Source: Rhizobium nepotum 39/7 (GTDB taxonomy: Bacteria > Pseudomonadota > Alphaproteobacteria > Rhizobiales > Rhizobiaceae). From it: 64,000 bases of DNA. Under the pieces are notes generated by a model. That model ran no database searches and was not told where the DNA came from. It saw only the letters and a program-made list of their open reading frames with translations. Within the stretch, counting starts at the first letter, position 1, and each line of letters starts with the position of its first letter. The stretch lies in assembly GCF_000949865.1 (NCBI RefSeq), contig NZ_JWJH01000007.1, positions 62,001-126,000 on the forward strand. Reading direction: 5' to 3'. Of the stretch, positions 1 to 10,181 are shown in pieces. A program made the translations under genes and the position numbers.

Positions 1-1482
1 GCCGTTATCATGGCGAATGGTAGCCGGATTCCCTGTGGCGCGGTTGTATTGACCAGCGGCACATTTCTGCGCGGCCTTATTCATATCGGCTCCGAAAAGA
101 TTCCTGCTGGCCGAGTTGGCGAAAAACCCTCGGTCGGTCTCTCTGACACGCTCGCCCGCCTAGGCCTTGCCATGGGGCGACTGAAAACCGGCACCCCTGC
201 CCGGCTTGACGGCCGTACGATCGACTGGAACGCCGTCGATCGGCAGGCGGCTGACGAGAATCCCGTTCCGTTTTCCTTTATCACGGATCGCATTCTCAAT
301 CCGCAAATCGAATGTGGCGTAACGCGAACGACGCCGGCAGGGCATAAGGTCATTCAGGACAACATCCACTTGTCGGCGATGTATTCCGGGCAAATCGAAG
401 GGGTCGGTCCGCGCTATTGTCCGTCGATAGAGGACAAGATTACCCGTTTCGGGGAACGGGACGGTCACCAGATTTTTCTGGAACCGGAAGGTCTGGACGA
501 TCACACCATTTATCCCAACGGGATTTCAACATCGCTTCCCGCTTCGGTTCAGGAGCAATTTATCCGCACCATACCCGGTCTCGAGCAAGTGACTATTCTT
601 CAACCGGGTTACGCAATCGAATATGACTATGTCGATCCGCGGGAGCTTAAACCTTCACTGGAATGCCGCAAAATTGCGGGCCTGTTCCTCGCTGGACAGA
701 TCAATGGCACGACGGGTTACGAAGAGGCTGGCGCCCAAGGCCTGGTTGCCGGGCTGAACGCTTCGCTTTACGCGGGCGATGCCGATCCAATCTATTTCAG
801 CCGAACGGAATCCTATATCGGCGTGATGATCGATGATCTTACTTCGAAGGGTGTCAGCGAGCCCTATCGCATGTTTACGTCCAGAGCGGAATATCGGCTT
901 TCGCTACGCGTCGATAACGCCGATCTACGGCTTACACCTATTGGTCAGATGGCTGGTATCGTGGGTCATGACCGACAAAAACGCTTCACGGATTTCATCT
1001 CCGATCTGGATCGAGGTCGCGAGCTGATGAAGAACATTTCCATCAGCCCTTCCCAGGCTGCCAAACAGGGATTGAAACTTAACCAGGACGGTCAGCGTCG
1101 TTCGGTTTATGAAATGCTCGCCTACCCTGATATCACGATGGAAACTCTTACTGGACATTGGCCGGAACTACTAACGCTTAGTGGCAAGGTTGCGGAGGTT
1201 TTGGAAATCGAAGCGAGTTACGCTGTCTATATGCAGCGTCAAAGCGCGGATATTGTCGATATCAAGCGGGATGAAGACAGAAAGATTCCGGACGACTTTG
1301 ATTTTCAGACGTTGTCCGGTCTCTCCAACGAATTGAAACAAAAGTTGGAAAAGGCCCGTCCGGAAAACATTGCACAGGCTGCCCGTGTTGACGGTATGAC
1401 ACCGGCTGCGATATCGCTGCTTCTCGCACTTCTGCGGAAAAGCTCCGCAATAAGAAGCGAAAAATTGCATATGCACCAATAG
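1..1482 (+). CDS. mnmG: tRNA uridine-5-carboxymethylaminomethyl modification enzyme MnmG (GidA), 5' truncated by window edge
   Basis: FAD-dependent partner of MnmE. The complex installs the carboxymethylaminomethyl group on wobble uridine 34 of certain tRNAs. The frame is open from base 1, so the gene enters from the left; 493 residues are visible of about 620 usual, and the N-terminal FAD-binding motif is missing. Visible family signatures are the GTFLRG stretch near the start, the [11 protein letters not shown] motif (bases about 709-741) and [16 protein letters not shown] (about 880-925). The C-terminal helical domain that contacts MnmE and tRNA is complete to the stop at 1480-1482. rsmG follows after 11 bases, the usual alphaproteobacterial mnmG-rsmG-parA-parB order next to the origin. 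Identification is very secure. Confidence 0.97.
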   Translation, partial: AVIMANGSRIPCGAVVLTSGTFLRGLIHIGSEKIPAGRVGEKPSVGLSDTLARLGLAMGRLKTGTPARLDGRTIDWNAVDRQAADENPVPFSFITDRILNPQIECGVTRTTPAGHKVIQDNIHLSAMYSGQIEGVGPRYCPSIEDKITRFGERDGHQIFLEPEGLDDHTIYPNGISTSLPASVQEQFIRTIPGLEQVTILQPGYAIEYDYVDPRELKPSLECRKIAGLFLAGQINGTTGYEEAGAQGLVAGLNASLYAGDADPIYFSRTESYIGVMIDDLTSKGVSEPYRMFTSRAEYRLSLRVDNADLRLTPIGQMAGIVGHDRQKRFTDFISDLDRGRELMKNISISPSQAAKQGLKLNQDGQRRSVYEMLAYPDITMETLTGHWPELLTLSGKVAEVLEIEASYAVYMQRQSADIVDIKRDEDRKIPDDFDFQTLSGLSNELKQKLEKARPENIAQAARVDGMTPAAISLLLALLRKSSAIRSEKLHMHQ

Positions 1483-1493
1483 CGAGTCGGACA

Positions 1494-2111
1494 ATGAAGA
1501 TAAACGGCCAGAGTGTTTCACGTGAAACACAAGAGAGGCTCGAACATTTTGTCGAGCTTTTCAAGAAGTGGAATAGAACCACAAATCTGGTGGCGCCTTC
1601 GACCCTTACCGAGCTTTGGAGCCGGCACGTTGCCGACAGCGCGCAGATATTTCAACTCTCCCCGTCGCCGCAAAAATGGATCGATCTGGGTAGTGGCGGC
1701 GGCTTTCCGGGTGTCATTACTGCGATTTTTCTGGCGGAACTTGGCGACGGTTGGGTCGATCTCGTTGAAAGCAACAATAAAAAAGCTGCATTTTTGCGAA
1801 TCGCCTTGAAGGAAACCAGCGCAAGAGGTGCCGTTCATCCCGTCCGGATTGAAAAAGCGCCTGAAACCGTTGAGAATTGCGATGCGGTTTCCGCAAGAGC
1901 GCTTGCGGAGCTGGACTTACTTCTCGATTATATCCATCCATGGGCGCGGAATAATCCAAATCTCAAGGCTTATTTCAACAAAGGCCGGGATTATGATTCC
2001 GAAGTGCAGAAAGCGCATGGCCGCTGGCTGTTCGATCTGATAAAACACCAAAGTGCCCTTGAGGCAGATTCTGTTGTTCTTGAAATCAGTAACCTCACTC
2101 TGAGGCGCTGA
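1494..2111 (+). CDS. rsmG: 16S rRNA (guanine-527-N7)-methyltransferase RsmG (GidB)
   Basis: SAM-dependent methyltransferase that makes m7G527 in the 530 loop of 16S rRNA; loss gives low-level streptomycin resistance in other bacteria. The protein is 205 residues, the normal length. The SAM-binding motif [10 protein letters not shown] lies at about residues 63-74. The ATG at 1494 has only a weak ribosome binding site and follows mnmG by 11 bases, so it is probably translated from the mnmG message. Residues 7-12 are encoded by a perfect parS palindrome (1514-1529), so part of this coding sequence also serves as a ParB binding site. parA starts 19 bases downstream. Confidence 0.96.
   Translation: MKINGQSVSRETQERLEHFVELFKKWNRTTNLVAPSTLTELWSRHVADSAQIFQLSPSPQKWIDLGSGGGFPGVITAIFLAELGDGWVDLVESNNKKAAFLRIALKETSARGAVHPVRIEKAPETVENCDAVSARALAELDLLLDYIHPWARNNPNLKAYFNKGRDYDSEVQKAHGRWLFDLIKHQSALEADSVVLEISNLTLRR
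1514..1529. other. parS: parS centromere-like site (perfect 16-bp palindrome)
   Basis: The 16 bases TGTTTCACGTGAAACA match the bacterial parS consensus exactly and form a perfect palindrome. The site lies inside the rsmG coding region, about 600 bases before parA, and ParB from this operon should bind it. Read in another frame it gives the peptide start MFHVKH, which explains two spurious frames here. Confidence 0.93.
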
Positions 2112-2130
2112 CGAGCTAGTCAGGTGCGGT

Positions 2131-2925
2131 ATGACTTCTGAAAAAAACCGGATTATCGCAGTTGCAAACCAGAAGGGTGGCGTCGGTAAAACGACGACAG
2201 CCATCAATCTGGCCACTGCACTCGCGGCTATCGGCGAGCGTGTGTTGATCATCGATCTCGATCCGCAGGGTAATGCCAGCACCGGGCTCGGTATCGACCG
2301 CAAAGAGCGCAAACTTTCGTCCTACGACCTTCTGGTGGGTGATAATACCGTTGCTCAAGTTGCAGTACCGACGGCGGTTCCCAACCTCGACATCGTGCCT
2401 TCGACGATGGATTTGCTTGGTTTTGAGATGCAGGTCGCGAATGTTGCCAACCGCGTCTTTCTTTTGCGTGCCGCCATGGAAACGCAGGAAGCCAGGGATT
2501 ATTCCTACATTCTCGTCGATTGCCCCCCTTCTTTCAATCTTTTGACCATGAACGCCATGACGGCCGCACATTCTGTGCTTGTGCCGCTGCAGTGTGAGTT
2601 CTTCGCGCTGGAAGGCCTAAGCCAGTTGCTGGATACGGTCAGTCAGATAAGGGGCTCGGTCAATCCGCAGCTGGATATTCAGGGTATCGTTCTGACGATG
2701 TTCGACGCGCGGAACAATCTCGCGCAACAGGTCGTCACCGATGTACGCGCGCATCTGGGTGAAAAAGTTTATCACACCCTCATCCCGCGTAATGTGCGTG
2801 TTTCCGAAGCGCCGTCTTATGGCAAGCCGGCAATTCTTTACGACCTGAAATGCGCTGGTAGCCAAGCCTATCTGCAACTGGCGTCTGAAGTGATCCAGAG
2901 AGAGCGTCTGCGCAAGGCCGCGTGA
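2131..2925 (+). CDS. parA: chromosome partitioning ATPase ParA
   Basis: Deviant Walker ATPase (264 residues) that binds nucleoid DNA and moves ParB-parS complexes so that the replication origin is segregated. The signature KGGVGKTT is at about residues 15-22, followed by DLDPQGNAS (Walker A' region) and DCPPSFNLLT (Walker B region). The ATG at 2131 follows the rsmG stop by 19 bases, and parB starts 30 bases after the parA stop, so rsmG-parA-parB are probably co-transcribed. Length and motifs are ordinary for the chromosomal, not plasmid, ParA group. Confidence 0.97.
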   Translation: MTSEKNRIIAVANQKGGVGKTTTAINLATALAAIGERVLIIDLDPQGNASTGLGIDRKERKLSSYDLLVGDNTVAQVAVPTAVPNLDIVPSTMDLLGFEMQVANVANRVFLLRAAMETQEARDYSYILVDCPPSFNLLTMNAMTAAHSVLVPLQCEFFALEGLSQLLDTVSQIRGSVNPQLDIQGIVLTMFDARNNLAQQVVTDVRAHLGEKVYHTLIPRNVRVSEAPSYGKPAILYDLKCAGSQAYLQLASEVIQRERLRKAA

Positions 2926-2955
2926 CGTTTGCCGGAATGTATGGAGTAATATCTT

Positions 2956-3837
2956 ATGAGTGATGATCTTTCCAAGCGTCGACTCGGACGCGGTCTTGCG
3001 GCGTTGATCGGAGAAATGGATCAACCCGTCCCCGTGGGCGAACCGCAGCGTGCCGTCAATGCCGACCGCACTATTCCGATCGAGTTCATCGCTCGCAGCC
3101 AGAGAAATCCGCGACGTCATTTTGATGAGAACGAGTTGCAGGATCTTGCTGCATCCATTCGCCAGCACGGAATTGTTCAGCCTGTGGTCGTGCGAACGAT
3201 CGGCGTCAACCGTTACGAGATTATTGCCGGCGAACGGCGCTGGCGGGCAGCGCAACTGGCCGGTTTTACGGATGTGCCCGTTATTGTTCGTGATGTGGAC
3301 GACCGCACGGCGCTGGAGTTGGCCATTGTCGAGAACGTGCAGCGTTCCGATCTCAATCCGCTTGAAGAAGCCATGGGTTACGAGCAGCTGATTGCCGAAC
3401 ACGGATACACCCAGAACGACCTCGGTGAAATCATCGGCAAAAGCCGAAGCCATGTTGCAAACAGCCTTCGGCTTCTGAAGCTTCCCGATCCTGTACGGGA
3501 TATGCTGGCGGATGGTTCCCTTTCCGCCGGTCATGCGCGGGCGCTTGTTTCCACGTCCGATCCGTCAAGCCTGGCGCGAACCATCGTTTCCAAGGGTCTC
3601 TCGGTGCGCGATGCCGAGCGTTTAGCGCAAAACGATATTAAATCGCATGGTGATGTTGCTGAGAAGCGCGCGCCGGCTGAGAAGGATTCCGATACGGTCG
3701 CGCTCGAACGCAGCTTGTCGGATGCTCTCGGTCTGGATGTGAAGATTCACCACAAGGGCGGCTCGGGGCAGATCCGCATTGGATATCGCACGCTCGAGCA
3801 ATTGGAAGCAGTGTGCCGATTGCTGGAGCAAAAATAA
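2956..3837 (+). CDS. parB: chromosome partitioning protein ParB
   Basis: parS-binding CTPase clamp protein of 293 residues. The N-terminal ParB/Srx fold contains GERRWRAAQLAG near residue 92, the arginine-rich patch used for CTP binding and spreading. The central helix-turn-helix TQNDLGEIIGKSRSHVANSL (about 152-172) reads parS. The C-terminal part is a dimerisation region ending at the stop 3835-3837. The ATG at 2956 has GGAG at 2943-2946. A strong bidirectional terminator follows directly. Targets in this window are the perfect parS in rsmG and a weaker candidate near 10180. Confidence 0.97.
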   Translation: MSDDLSKRRLGRGLAALIGEMDQPVPVGEPQRAVNADRTIPIEFIARSQRNPRRHFDENELQDLAASIRQHGIVQPVVVRTIGVNRYEIIAGERRWRAAQLAGFTDVPVIVRDVDDRTALELAIVENVQRSDLNPLEEAMGYEQLIAEHGYTQNDLGEIIGKSRSHVANSLRLLKLPDPVRDMLADGSLSAGHARALVSTSDPSSLARTIVSKGLSVRDAERLAQNDIKSHGDVAEKRAPAEKDSDTVALERSLSDALGLDVKIHHKGGSGQIRIGYRTLEQLEAVCRLLEQK

Positions 3838-3857
3838 GTAAGTATCTGTTTTTATTG

Positions 3858-3886
3858 AAAAATACCCGCTTTTAGCGGGTATTTTT
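3858..3886. terminator. bidirectional rho-independent terminator after parB
   Basis: A perfect 9-bp stem AATACCCGC / GCGGGTATT (3861-3869 and 3875-3883) with a 5-base loop is flanked by an A run on the left and a T run on the right. It can end parB transcription on the plus strand and the SdhAF4-like gene on the minus strand; the two genes converge here. Confidence 0.9.
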
Positions 3887-3896
3887 GTATTGGTGC

Positions 3897-4097
3897 TCAA
3901 AAGTCGATGGCACGGCCGTTTATTTCGTAGTCACCGAACCGAACCGGTTCTGCACCGCCGCGTCCGCCGGTCTCCAGTGGCAATTGAATATCCGCCTGCT
4001 GTTTGCGCCGTTCTTCCGCTTCCTTCAGCGCACGTTCCGCCGCTGGCGACAGCCGCGTGCGCATTTCCGTGCCGTTGTCATTGTCCGCATCTTGCAT
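3897..4097 (-). CDS. DUF1674 protein, succinate dehydrogenase assembly factor 4-like
   Basis: Small 66-residue protein with the DUF1674 C-terminal signature: GGRGGAEPVRFGDYE followed by NGRAIDF. In eukaryotes the homologue SDHAF4 binds flavinylated SdhA and promotes its assembly with SdhB; the bacterial proteins are assumed to do the same in the cytoplasm. The N-terminal half is charged and helix-forming (EAEERRKQQ). The ATG at 4095-4097 is preceded by a good GGGAGG site at 7 bases. It stands alone, not beside sdh genes, between parB (convergent) and htpX (divergent). Family identity is confident; function here is by analogy. Confidence 0.85.
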   Translation of the reverse strand: MQDADNDNGTEMRTRLSPAAERALKEAEERRKQQADIQLPLETGGRGGAEPVRFGDYEINGRAIDF

Positions 4098-4215
4098 GAG
4101 TAATCCTCCCTATGACGGGATATTGAAATATGTTCGCCGTGCACCAGATTATATAAAGAGACCGGCTTTATAAACCCCTGGATATTCGCTGATGGGCGAC
4201 AAGGAGAGTTGACTG

Positions 4216-5181
4216 ATGAACATGATGCGCACGGCAATGCTTCTGGCCTTCATGACGGCATTGTTCATGGGCGTCGGCTTTCTGATCGGCGGTACGGGCG
4301 GCATGATGATTGCCTTGCTTATTGCTGCCGGTATGAATCTGTTCTCTTACTGGAACTCGGACAAGATGGTTCTCTCGGCCTATCATGCGCGGGAGATCGA
4401 CGAGGCAAATGCGCCTGAATTTTTTTCGATGATTCGCGATCTTTCGCACAATGCCGGCCTGCCAATGCCGAAGGTCTATATTTACGACAGTCCGCAGCCT
4501 AACGCCTTCGCGACTGGACGAAACCCGCAGAATGCTGCTGTCGCCGCGTCTACGGGCCTGCTGGAACGGCTGACCCCTGAAGAGGTCGCGGGTGTGATGG
4601 CGCATGAGCTGGCACATGTGCAGAACCGCGATACGCTGACGATGACTGTTACGGCGACACTGGCCGGCGCCATCTCCATGCTCGGCAATTTCGCCTTTTT
4701 CTTCGGCGGCAATCGCGGAAACAACAGCAATCCGCTGGGATTTATCGGCGTGCTGGTAGCGATGATCGTCGCACCGCTGGCTGCGATGCTGGTGCAGATG
4801 GCGATCAGCCGCACCCGGGAATATTCCGCCGACCGGCGCGGCGCGGAAATCTGCGGAAATCCGCTCTGGCTCGCTTCGGCATTGCAGAAAATTTCGAGCA
4901 TGGCGCAGCGCATTCACAATGACGATGCCGAGCGTAACCCAGCAACGGCGCATATGTTCATCATCAATCCGTTGTCCGGTGAACGCATGGATAATCTCTT
5001 CTCCACACATCCGAATACGGAAAACCGGGTGGCGGCACTGCATGCCATGGCGCAGGAGTTTCCCCCGCAAGGATCGACGCCAGCGCCATCGGGTGATAAG
5101 CCTCAGCGCAAATCAACCTCCGTTCCCAATACGGGCTGGGGACGAGGCAATGAAAACGAGCGCAAGGGGCCGTGGTCTTGA
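4216..5181 (+). CDS. htpX: membrane zinc metalloprotease HtpX
   Basis: Inner-membrane M48 peptidase that helps degrade damaged membrane proteins together with FtsH. The protein has 321 residues. Two N-terminal membrane segments lie at about residues 5-22 and 28-46, the zinc motif HELAH at 130-134, and two further hydrophobic segments at about 145-195. The third zinc ligand is in the [10 protein letters not shown] stretch near residue 209. The hydrophilic C-terminal tail after about residue 285 is low-complexity. GGAG at 4202-4205 precedes the ATG at 4216; an ATG at 4222 is a possible alternative. rsmB overlaps the 3' end. I found no convincing heat-shock promoter in the 118 bases upstream. 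Confidence 0.95.
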   Translation: MNMMRTAMLLAFMTALFMGVGFLIGGTGGMMIALLIAAGMNLFSYWNSDKMVLSAYHAREIDEANAPEFFSMIRDLSHNAGLPMPKVYIYDSPQPNAFATGRNPQNAAVAASTGLLERLTPEEVAGVMAHELAHVQNRDTLTMTVTATLAGAISMLGNFAFFFGGNRGNNSNPLGFIGVLVAMIVAPLAAMLVQMAISRTREYSADRRGAEICGNPLWLASALQKISSMAQRIHNDDAERNPATAHMFIINPLSGERMDNLFSTHPNTENRVAALHAMAQEFPPQGSTPAPSGDKPQRKSTSVPNTGWGRGNENERKGPWS

Positions 5182-6563
5182 CATCCGATACTCAGAATAA
5201 GCCATCGCGGTTCAAAAAGCCGAGGGCGGAACATGGAGGGGGCCGTGAAGACGGCCCTTCGTCTTTCCAGGATAAACCCGGCCTTGCCGCACGTGTTGCC
5301 GCGACCCGCATTCTTGCAGCCGTTCTGGAAAAGAAAACTTCGCTGGACGGTATGTTGGACAGCGAAAACGGCAATCCCGTCTATCGCGCGCTGTCTCTTG
5401 CGGACCGGGCGTTGGTGAGAGCCATCGTCAACAGCGCGCTTCGCCATCTCCCGCGCATCGAAGCGGCGCTGCCGATGCTGCTTGACGGGCCTCTGCCACA
5501 AGGTGCGCGATCGCTGCACCATGTCCTTGTCATCGGTGCGGCGCAGATGCTTTATCTCGACGTTCCCGATCATTCGGCAGTCGATCTTGCTGTGGAACAG
5601 GCACATCGCGATCCGCGCAACAAGCGTTTCGTGAAATTGGTGAATGCCGTTCTCAGGCGATTGGGCCGGGAAAAAGCGGAAATCGAGAAGGCCATCGCTG
5701 ATGTGCCGGTACTGCCGGGCTGGTTCCACGATCGGCTTGTTTCGGCTTACGGCGACGAGGTTGCCCAACGGATTTCCGAGGCGCAACTGACACCCGCTTC
5801 CATCGATCTCACGGTGAAGGCCGATCCGGCTCTCTGGGCTGAAAAACTTGGTGGTACGGTTTTGCCGAATGGCAGCGTCCGTCTCGGACAATTCGAAGGT
5901 CAGATTCCGTCACTCGAAGGCTTTGCCGAGGGCGCCTGGTGGGTGCAGGATCTTGCTGCCAGCATACCGGTGAAGCTGATGGGCGACATCTCCGGCAAGC
6001 GTGTTGCCGATCTCTGCGCGGCTCCGGGCGGCAAGACCGCCCAGCTTGCCCATGCGGGTGCGAAAGTGACCGCGCTCGACCAGTCCGGTAATCGCCTTCG
6101 TCGCCTCAGGGAAAATCTCGACCGGCTTGGCCTTCAGGCCGAAACGGTGGAGGCCAATATGCTGAAATACCAGCCGGAACAGCTTTTCGACGCCGTCCTC
6201 CTCGATGCGCCCTGTTCTTCAACGGGGACCCTGCGCAAACATCCCGATGTCTGCTGGACCAAGGATGAAAACGACATCGCCAAACTTGCCGCCCTCCAGG
6301 GCCAGATGTTGCGACATGCGCTCACTCTTGTTGGACCCGGTGGCATTGTGGTGTTTTCCAATTGTTCGCTTGATCCCTCGGAAGGCGAAGAGATGATTGC
6401 GCAGGTCCTGACGGAAAACCCCACCTTCGAGCGTGTTGCCGTTCGTAAGGAGGATTGGCCTGGAATGGAGGCCGCCGTTACCGCCGAGGGAGATCTTCGC
6501 ACGACGCCGGATATGTTCGGCGGTGTCGATGGGTTTTTTAGCAGTGTCTTGCGTAAGAAGTAG
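5178..6563 (+). CDS. rsmB: 16S rRNA (cytosine-967-C5)-methyltransferase RsmB (Sun/Fmu family)
   Basis: SAM-dependent m5C methyltransferase acting on C967 of 16S rRNA. An N-terminal NusB-like RNA-binding domain covers about residues 35-170 and the catalytic domain about 240-460. Motifs seen are [13 protein letters not shown] (SAM binding), [15 protein letters not shown] with the motif IV cysteine at residue 346, and [12 protein letters not shown] with the second conserved cysteine. I chose TTG at 5178 because AAGGGG lies 9 bases upstream and its TTGA overlaps the htpX stop. A GTG at 5172 would add two residues. The overlap suggests translational coupling to htpX. Confidence 0.93.
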   Translation: MTSDTQNKPSRFKKPRAEHGGGREDGPSSFQDKPGLAARVAATRILAAVLEKKTSLDGMLDSENGNPVYRALSLADRALVRAIVNSALRHLPRIEAALPMLLDGPLPQGARSLHHVLVIGAAQMLYLDVPDHSAVDLAVEQAHRDPRNKRFVKLVNAVLRRLGREKAEIEKAIADVPVLPGWFHDRLVSAYGDEVAQRISEAQLTPASIDLTVKADPALWAEKLGGTVLPNGSVRLGQFEGQIPSLEGFAEGAWWVQDLAASIPVKLMGDISGKRVADLCAAPGGKTAQLAHAGAKVTALDQSGNRLRRLRENLDRLGLQAETVEANMLKYQPEQLFDAVLLDAPCSSTGTLRKHPDVCWTKDENDIAKLAALQGQMLRHALTLVGPGGIVVFSNCSLDPSEGEEMIAQVLTENPTFERVAVRKEDWPGMEAAVTAEGDLRTTPDMFGGVDGFFSSVLRKK

Positions 6564-6664
6564 AAAAAAGCCAAGATTCCGCGAATCATTGGATAATTGC
6601 AGATAACGTTCCGATCATCACGGTTCACTCATAAAAACAAAACATGTGAAACGGGAAACACAGC

Positions 6665-8356
6665 TTGTCAGGGTCCTTTGCAGGCAGCATCAATGCCGCC
6701 GGTCTTCTTTCGCGAATGGCGTATCGTCATCTGTGTATGGGCCTTGCCCCTTTGCGCCTGCATGTATCCCGGTTTGCCAATCGAGTTCCCGATGGCCTGG
6801 TAGCTGCGCCGACCGATCTCAGGGCGATCGATCCCTATTTTGCCGAGGAATTGCTGCGGGGCCGGATCGCGCTTGCCGGTCGCGTCGTTGAAACCGAAGG
6901 TCTCTCGCCATTTCAGGTGGATTACCCTTCGCTGGTTTTCGAAGAGCGGCTGCATGCATTCGGTTGGTTGCGGCATATCCGTTCCGACAGATCGAGCGAG
7001 GCCAGCAAACGGGCACGCCGTATCGTTGCCGAGTGGATCGCTATTCATGGCAAGCGCATTGCAGGGATCGCGTGGTCACCCGAAATTGCGGCGCAGAGGC
7101 TGATCGCGTGGCTTTCGCATTCTCCCGTCGTTTTATATGAGGCCGATGCGGGCTTTTATCGCCGCTTTTTGAAAAGTCTCGCCTTTCATGTGCGTTATCT
7201 CGACAGGATCGTCAAACACGCACCGGATGGCGAAGTACGGCTGCGGATCAGGATCGCGCTCGCCGTCGCGTCCATCGCTATGCCTACCCGCCTGTCGCGG
7301 ATCACCCGGCATGGAATGAAGCTGGCTCAGGAAATGGAACGTCAGATTCTTCCCGATGGCGGTCATGTTTCCCGCAATCCGCGGGTCATGCTGGATTTGC
7401 TGCTCGATCTTTTGCCGCTTCGGCAAAGCTACATCAATCTCGGTCACGATCTGCCCTCGGGGCTTGTGCCGGCGATAGACCGCATGTTTCCGGCAATCCG
7501 GTTTTTCCGGCATCAGGGCGGCGATCTGGCGCTGTTCAACGGTGCGACCGCCACGCTCGCCAACGAGCTTGTGTCGGTACTTCGTTATGATGAAACGGCG
7601 GGCCGACCCTCTAAAATGCTGCCGGATGTGAATTACCATCGGCTTGCAACCGATGAGACGGTTATCATCGTGGATACGGGTCATCCCGGTTCGGCGGAGC
7701 TTTCGCGAAACGCCCATTCGGGCTGCCTGTCTTTCGAAATGTCGTGCGGGAAAAACCGGTTCATCGTCAATTCCGGCTTTCCGAAAAATGCAGCACCTGA
7801 ATATCAACGGGCGAGCCGATCGACGGCGGCCCATTCTACCGTCACACTCGCCGATACGTCGTCCTGCAGGCTGTCCCGGTCAAGGTTGCTCGGGCCGATC
7901 ATGATTTCCGGTGTCAGCCAGGTCGATAGCCATCGCGGAACGGATGCGAACGGCAATGATGTCCTGTGGGCGTCACATGACGGCTATTTGCAGAATTTTG
8001 GCTGTTATCACGAGCGGGAAATTGAGCTGAATGCGGCCGGCACGAAGATAAAGGGCCGCGACGTGCTTCGGGCCGACGAGAATGCGGCGAAAAGGCCGCT
8101 GCAATCGGTTTCGGCGGTGTCACGTTTCCATATTCACCCTCATATCCAGCTGGAGCAGCGGGATGAGGAGTCGGTTTATCTGGTGGCTGCAGATGGGACC
8201 GCCTGGCTGTTTTCGACGCCGGGGCTGGAGCTTTTCGTGACCGAGGATGTTTTTATGGCTGATGCATCCGGCATGCGGCCTTCGCAGCAGATCGAGCTGC
8301 CTTTCAATCTGGCGAATACACGCGAGATCCGCTGGATCATCGAACGCAAGGCATAG
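6665..8356 (+). CDS. heparinase II/III-like family protein
   Basis: A 563-residue protein of the heparinase II/III-like group, with an N-terminal alpha-helical toroid-like region and a C-terminal beta-rich domain (about residues 340-560). Known members are polysaccharide lyases acting on uronic-acid polymers. This subgroup is widespread in Rhizobiales, with no substrate known to me. I see no clear signal peptide. The frame opens at TTG 6665; the first in-frame ATG is at 6716 (residue 18), so the start is uncertain. It lies alone between rsmB and purH, an odd place for a polysaccharide-active enzyme. A role in extracellular or capsular polysaccharide turnover is possible but only inferred. Confidence 0.8.
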   Translation: MSGSFAGSINAAGLLSRMAYRHLCMGLAPLRLHVSRFANRVPDGLVAAPTDLRAIDPYFAEELLRGRIALAGRVVETEGLSPFQVDYPSLVFEERLHAFGWLRHIRSDRSSEASKRARRIVAEWIAIHGKRIAGIAWSPEIAAQRLIAWLSHSPVVLYEADAGFYRRFLKSLAFHVRYLDRIVKHAPDGEVRLRIRIALAVASIAMPTRLSRITRHGMKLAQEMERQILPDGGHVSRNPRVMLDLLLDLLPLRQSYINLGHDLPSGLVPAIDRMFPAIRFFRHQGGDLALFNGATATLANELVSVLRYDETAGRPSKMLPDVNYHRLATDETVIIVDTGHPGSAELSRNAHSGCLSFEMSCGKNRFIVNSGFPKNAAPEYQRASRSTAAHSTVTLADTSSCRLSRSRLLGPIMISGVSQVDSHRGTDANGNDVLWASHDGYLQNFGCYHEREIELNAAGTKIKGRDVLRADENAAKRPLQSVSAVSRFHIHPHIQLEQRDEESVYLVAADGTAWLFSTPGLELFVTEDVFMADASGMRPSQQIELPFNLANTREIRWIIERKA

Positions 8357-8509
8357 ATGTTTCTGGGCGGGTTTCCGGCAAAAACCGTCCATAGTTTCGC
8401 TGTCCCGCATCCACGCTGTTTATTAATCAGGTAAGCTGTGTTAACGCGGCGGCAATTGCTGGATCAATCCCAGTCCAGCCTGTCCTCCCCGTAGAACGGA
8501 GTATGCCTG

Positions 8510-10126
8510 ATGGCTGTCGTTTCCAAAAAAATCCCCGCTCCCGATAAGGTCAAAATCCGCACGGCTCTTCTTTCGGTGTCCGATAAAACGGATATCATCG
8601 AGCTGGCGACGGTTCTTTCCAAGCTTGGTGTCAAGCTTCTGTCGACGGGCGGAACGGCAAAGGCCATCGCAGATGCGGGATTGCCGGTGACGGATGTTTC
8701 CGATGTGACCAACTTTCCGGAAATCATGGACGGCCGCGTCAAGACCCTGCATCCCAACGTGCATGGTGGGCTTCTGGCTATCCGGGATGATGCGGATCAC
8801 GTCGAGGCGATGAAGGCTCACGGTATCGAGGCGATCGATCTCTCCGTCATCAATCTGTATCCCTTCGAGGAAGTTCGCGCCAAGGGTGGCGACTATCCCA
8901 CGACTGTCGAGAATATCGACATTGGCGGCCCGGCGATGATCCGCGCTTCTGCCAAGAACCATGCCTATGTCACTGTTGTCACAGACCCGTCGGACTATCC
9001 TGCCCTCGTCGAAGCCCTGCAGGCCGATGACGGTCAGACTTCCTACGCGCTCCGCCAGACATTTGCCGCCAAGGCCTATGCCCGGACGGCTGCATATGAT
9101 GCAGTGATCTCCAACTGGTTTGCGCAGGCGCTTGCGATCGAGACGCCACATTATCGCGCTATCGGCGGTGCACTGAAGGAAAAGATGCGTTATGGCGAGA
9201 ACCCGCACCAGAGCGCAGGTTTTTATCTGACAGGCGAGAAGCGCCCCGGCGTCGCAACGGCGACGCTTCTCCAGGGCAAGCAGCTTTCCTACAATAACAT
9301 CAACGATACGGATGCGGCCTACGAGCTGGTGGCGGAGTTCCTGCCGGAAAATGCGCCGGCCGTTGCGATCATCAAACACGCCAATCCCTGCGGTGTCGCG
9401 ACAGGTCCCACGCTTGCCGAAGCTTATCGGCGGGCGCTGGCTTGCGATTCCGTTTCGGCCTTCGGCGGCGTCATCGCCCTGAACCGCACGCTCGACGCGG
9501 AAACGGCGGAAGAGATCGTCAAGCTCTTCACGGAAGTCATCATCGCACCGGATGTTACGGAAGAAGCCAAGGCCATTATCGCTCGCAAACCTAACCTGCG
9601 CCTGCTGGCGGCCGGTGGCCTGCCCGATCCGCGCGCGGCCGGCATTACGGCCAAGACGGTCTCCGGCGGTTTGCTCGTTCAAAGCCGCGACAACGGCATG
9701 GTCGAGGATCTGGAACTGAAGGTTGTCACCAAGCGTGCGCCGACGCCGCAGGAACTTGAAGACATGAAATTCGCCTTCAAGATCGCCAAGCATGTGAAGT
9801 CCAATGCGGTCATCTATGCTAAGGACGGCCAGACGGTGGGTATCGGTGCGGGCCAGATGAGCCGGGTAGATTCCGCCCGGATCGCCGCCCAGAAGGCGGA
9901 AGATGCGGCCAAGGCGCTCGGCCTGAGCGAGCCGTTGACGCGCGGCTCCGCTGTGGCTTCGGAAGCGTTTTATCCGTTTGCCGATGGTTTGCTTGCCGCG
10001 ATCGCCGCAGGCGCCACCGCAGTTATCCAACCTGGCGGTTCCATGCGCGATCAGGACGTGATCGATGCGGCCAACGAGTATAATGTGACGATGGTCTTTA
10101 CCGGAATGCGTCACTTCCGCCACTGA
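8510..10126 (+). CDS. purH: bifunctional AICAR transformylase / IMP cyclohydrolase PurH
   Basis: Catalyses the last two steps of IMP synthesis: formyl transfer from 10-formyl-tetrahydrofolate to AICAR, then ring closure. It has 538 residues, the usual length. The N-terminal IMP cyclohydrolase (MGS-like) domain contains [10 protein letters not shown] and the [16 protein letters not shown] stretch. The C-terminal transformylase domain contains the catalytic Lys-His pair in KHANPCGVA (residues 289-290). GGAG at 8498-8501 precedes the ATG at 8510 by 8 bases. The 153 bases upstream show no riboswitch that I recognise. A strong terminator follows, so it is likely monocistronic. Confidence 0.98.
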   Translation: MAVVSKKIPAPDKVKIRTALLSVSDKTDIIELATVLSKLGVKLLSTGGTAKAIADAGLPVTDVSDVTNFPEIMDGRVKTLHPNVHGGLLAIRDDADHVEAMKAHGIEAIDLSVINLYPFEEVRAKGGDYPTTVENIDIGGPAMIRASAKNHAYVTVVTDPSDYPALVEALQADDGQTSYALRQTFAAKAYARTAAYDAVISNWFAQALAIETPHYRAIGGALKEKMRYGENPHQSAGFYLTGEKRPGVATATLLQGKQLSYNNINDTDAAYELVAEFLPENAPAVAIIKHANPCGVATGPTLAEAYRRALACDSVSAFGGVIALNRTLDAETAEEIVKLFTEVIIAPDVTEEAKAIIARKPNLRLLAAGGLPDPRAAGITAKTVSGGLLVQSRDNGMVEDLELKVVTKRAPTPQELEDMKFAFKIAKHVKSNAVIYAKDGQTVGIGAGQMSRVDSARIAAQKAEDAAKALGLSEPLTRGSAVASEAFYPFADGLLAAIAAGATAVIQPGGSMRDQDVIDAANEYNVTMVFTGMRHFRH

Positions 10127-10150
10127 GCAGGAACGTCACAGACAAATTGA

Positions 10151-10181
10151 AAAGGCCCGGAAGCGATTTCCGGGCCTTTTG
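10151..10181 (+). terminator. rho-independent terminator after purH
   Basis: A perfect 12-bp stem AAAGGCCCGGAA / TTCCGGGCCTTT (10151-10162 and 10168-10179) with a 5-base loop and a short T run. The leading A bases could also serve transcription from the minus-strand uxaA-like gene. Confidence 0.9.

Noticed and set aside
1513-1838. Several open frames around 1513-1838 beginning MFHVKH on both strands
   Set aside because: They are produced by the parS palindrome and run inside rsmG or mnmG in wrong frames, with no ribosome binding sites or family similarity.
4081-4215. Heat-shock sigma-32 promoter before htpX
   Set aside because: CTTGCA and CCCTAT boxes are seen at 4091 and 4108 but the spacing is too short, and they overlap the start of the minus-strand gene.
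6641-6655. Third parS-like site before the heparinase-like gene
   Set aside because: Only the right half GTGAAAC matches; the left arm has too many differences.
8441-10123. A 560-codon open frame antisense to purH
   Set aside because: Its composition (histidine, arginine, glycine rich) is that of a mirror frame in GC-rich DNA, and purH fully explains the segment.
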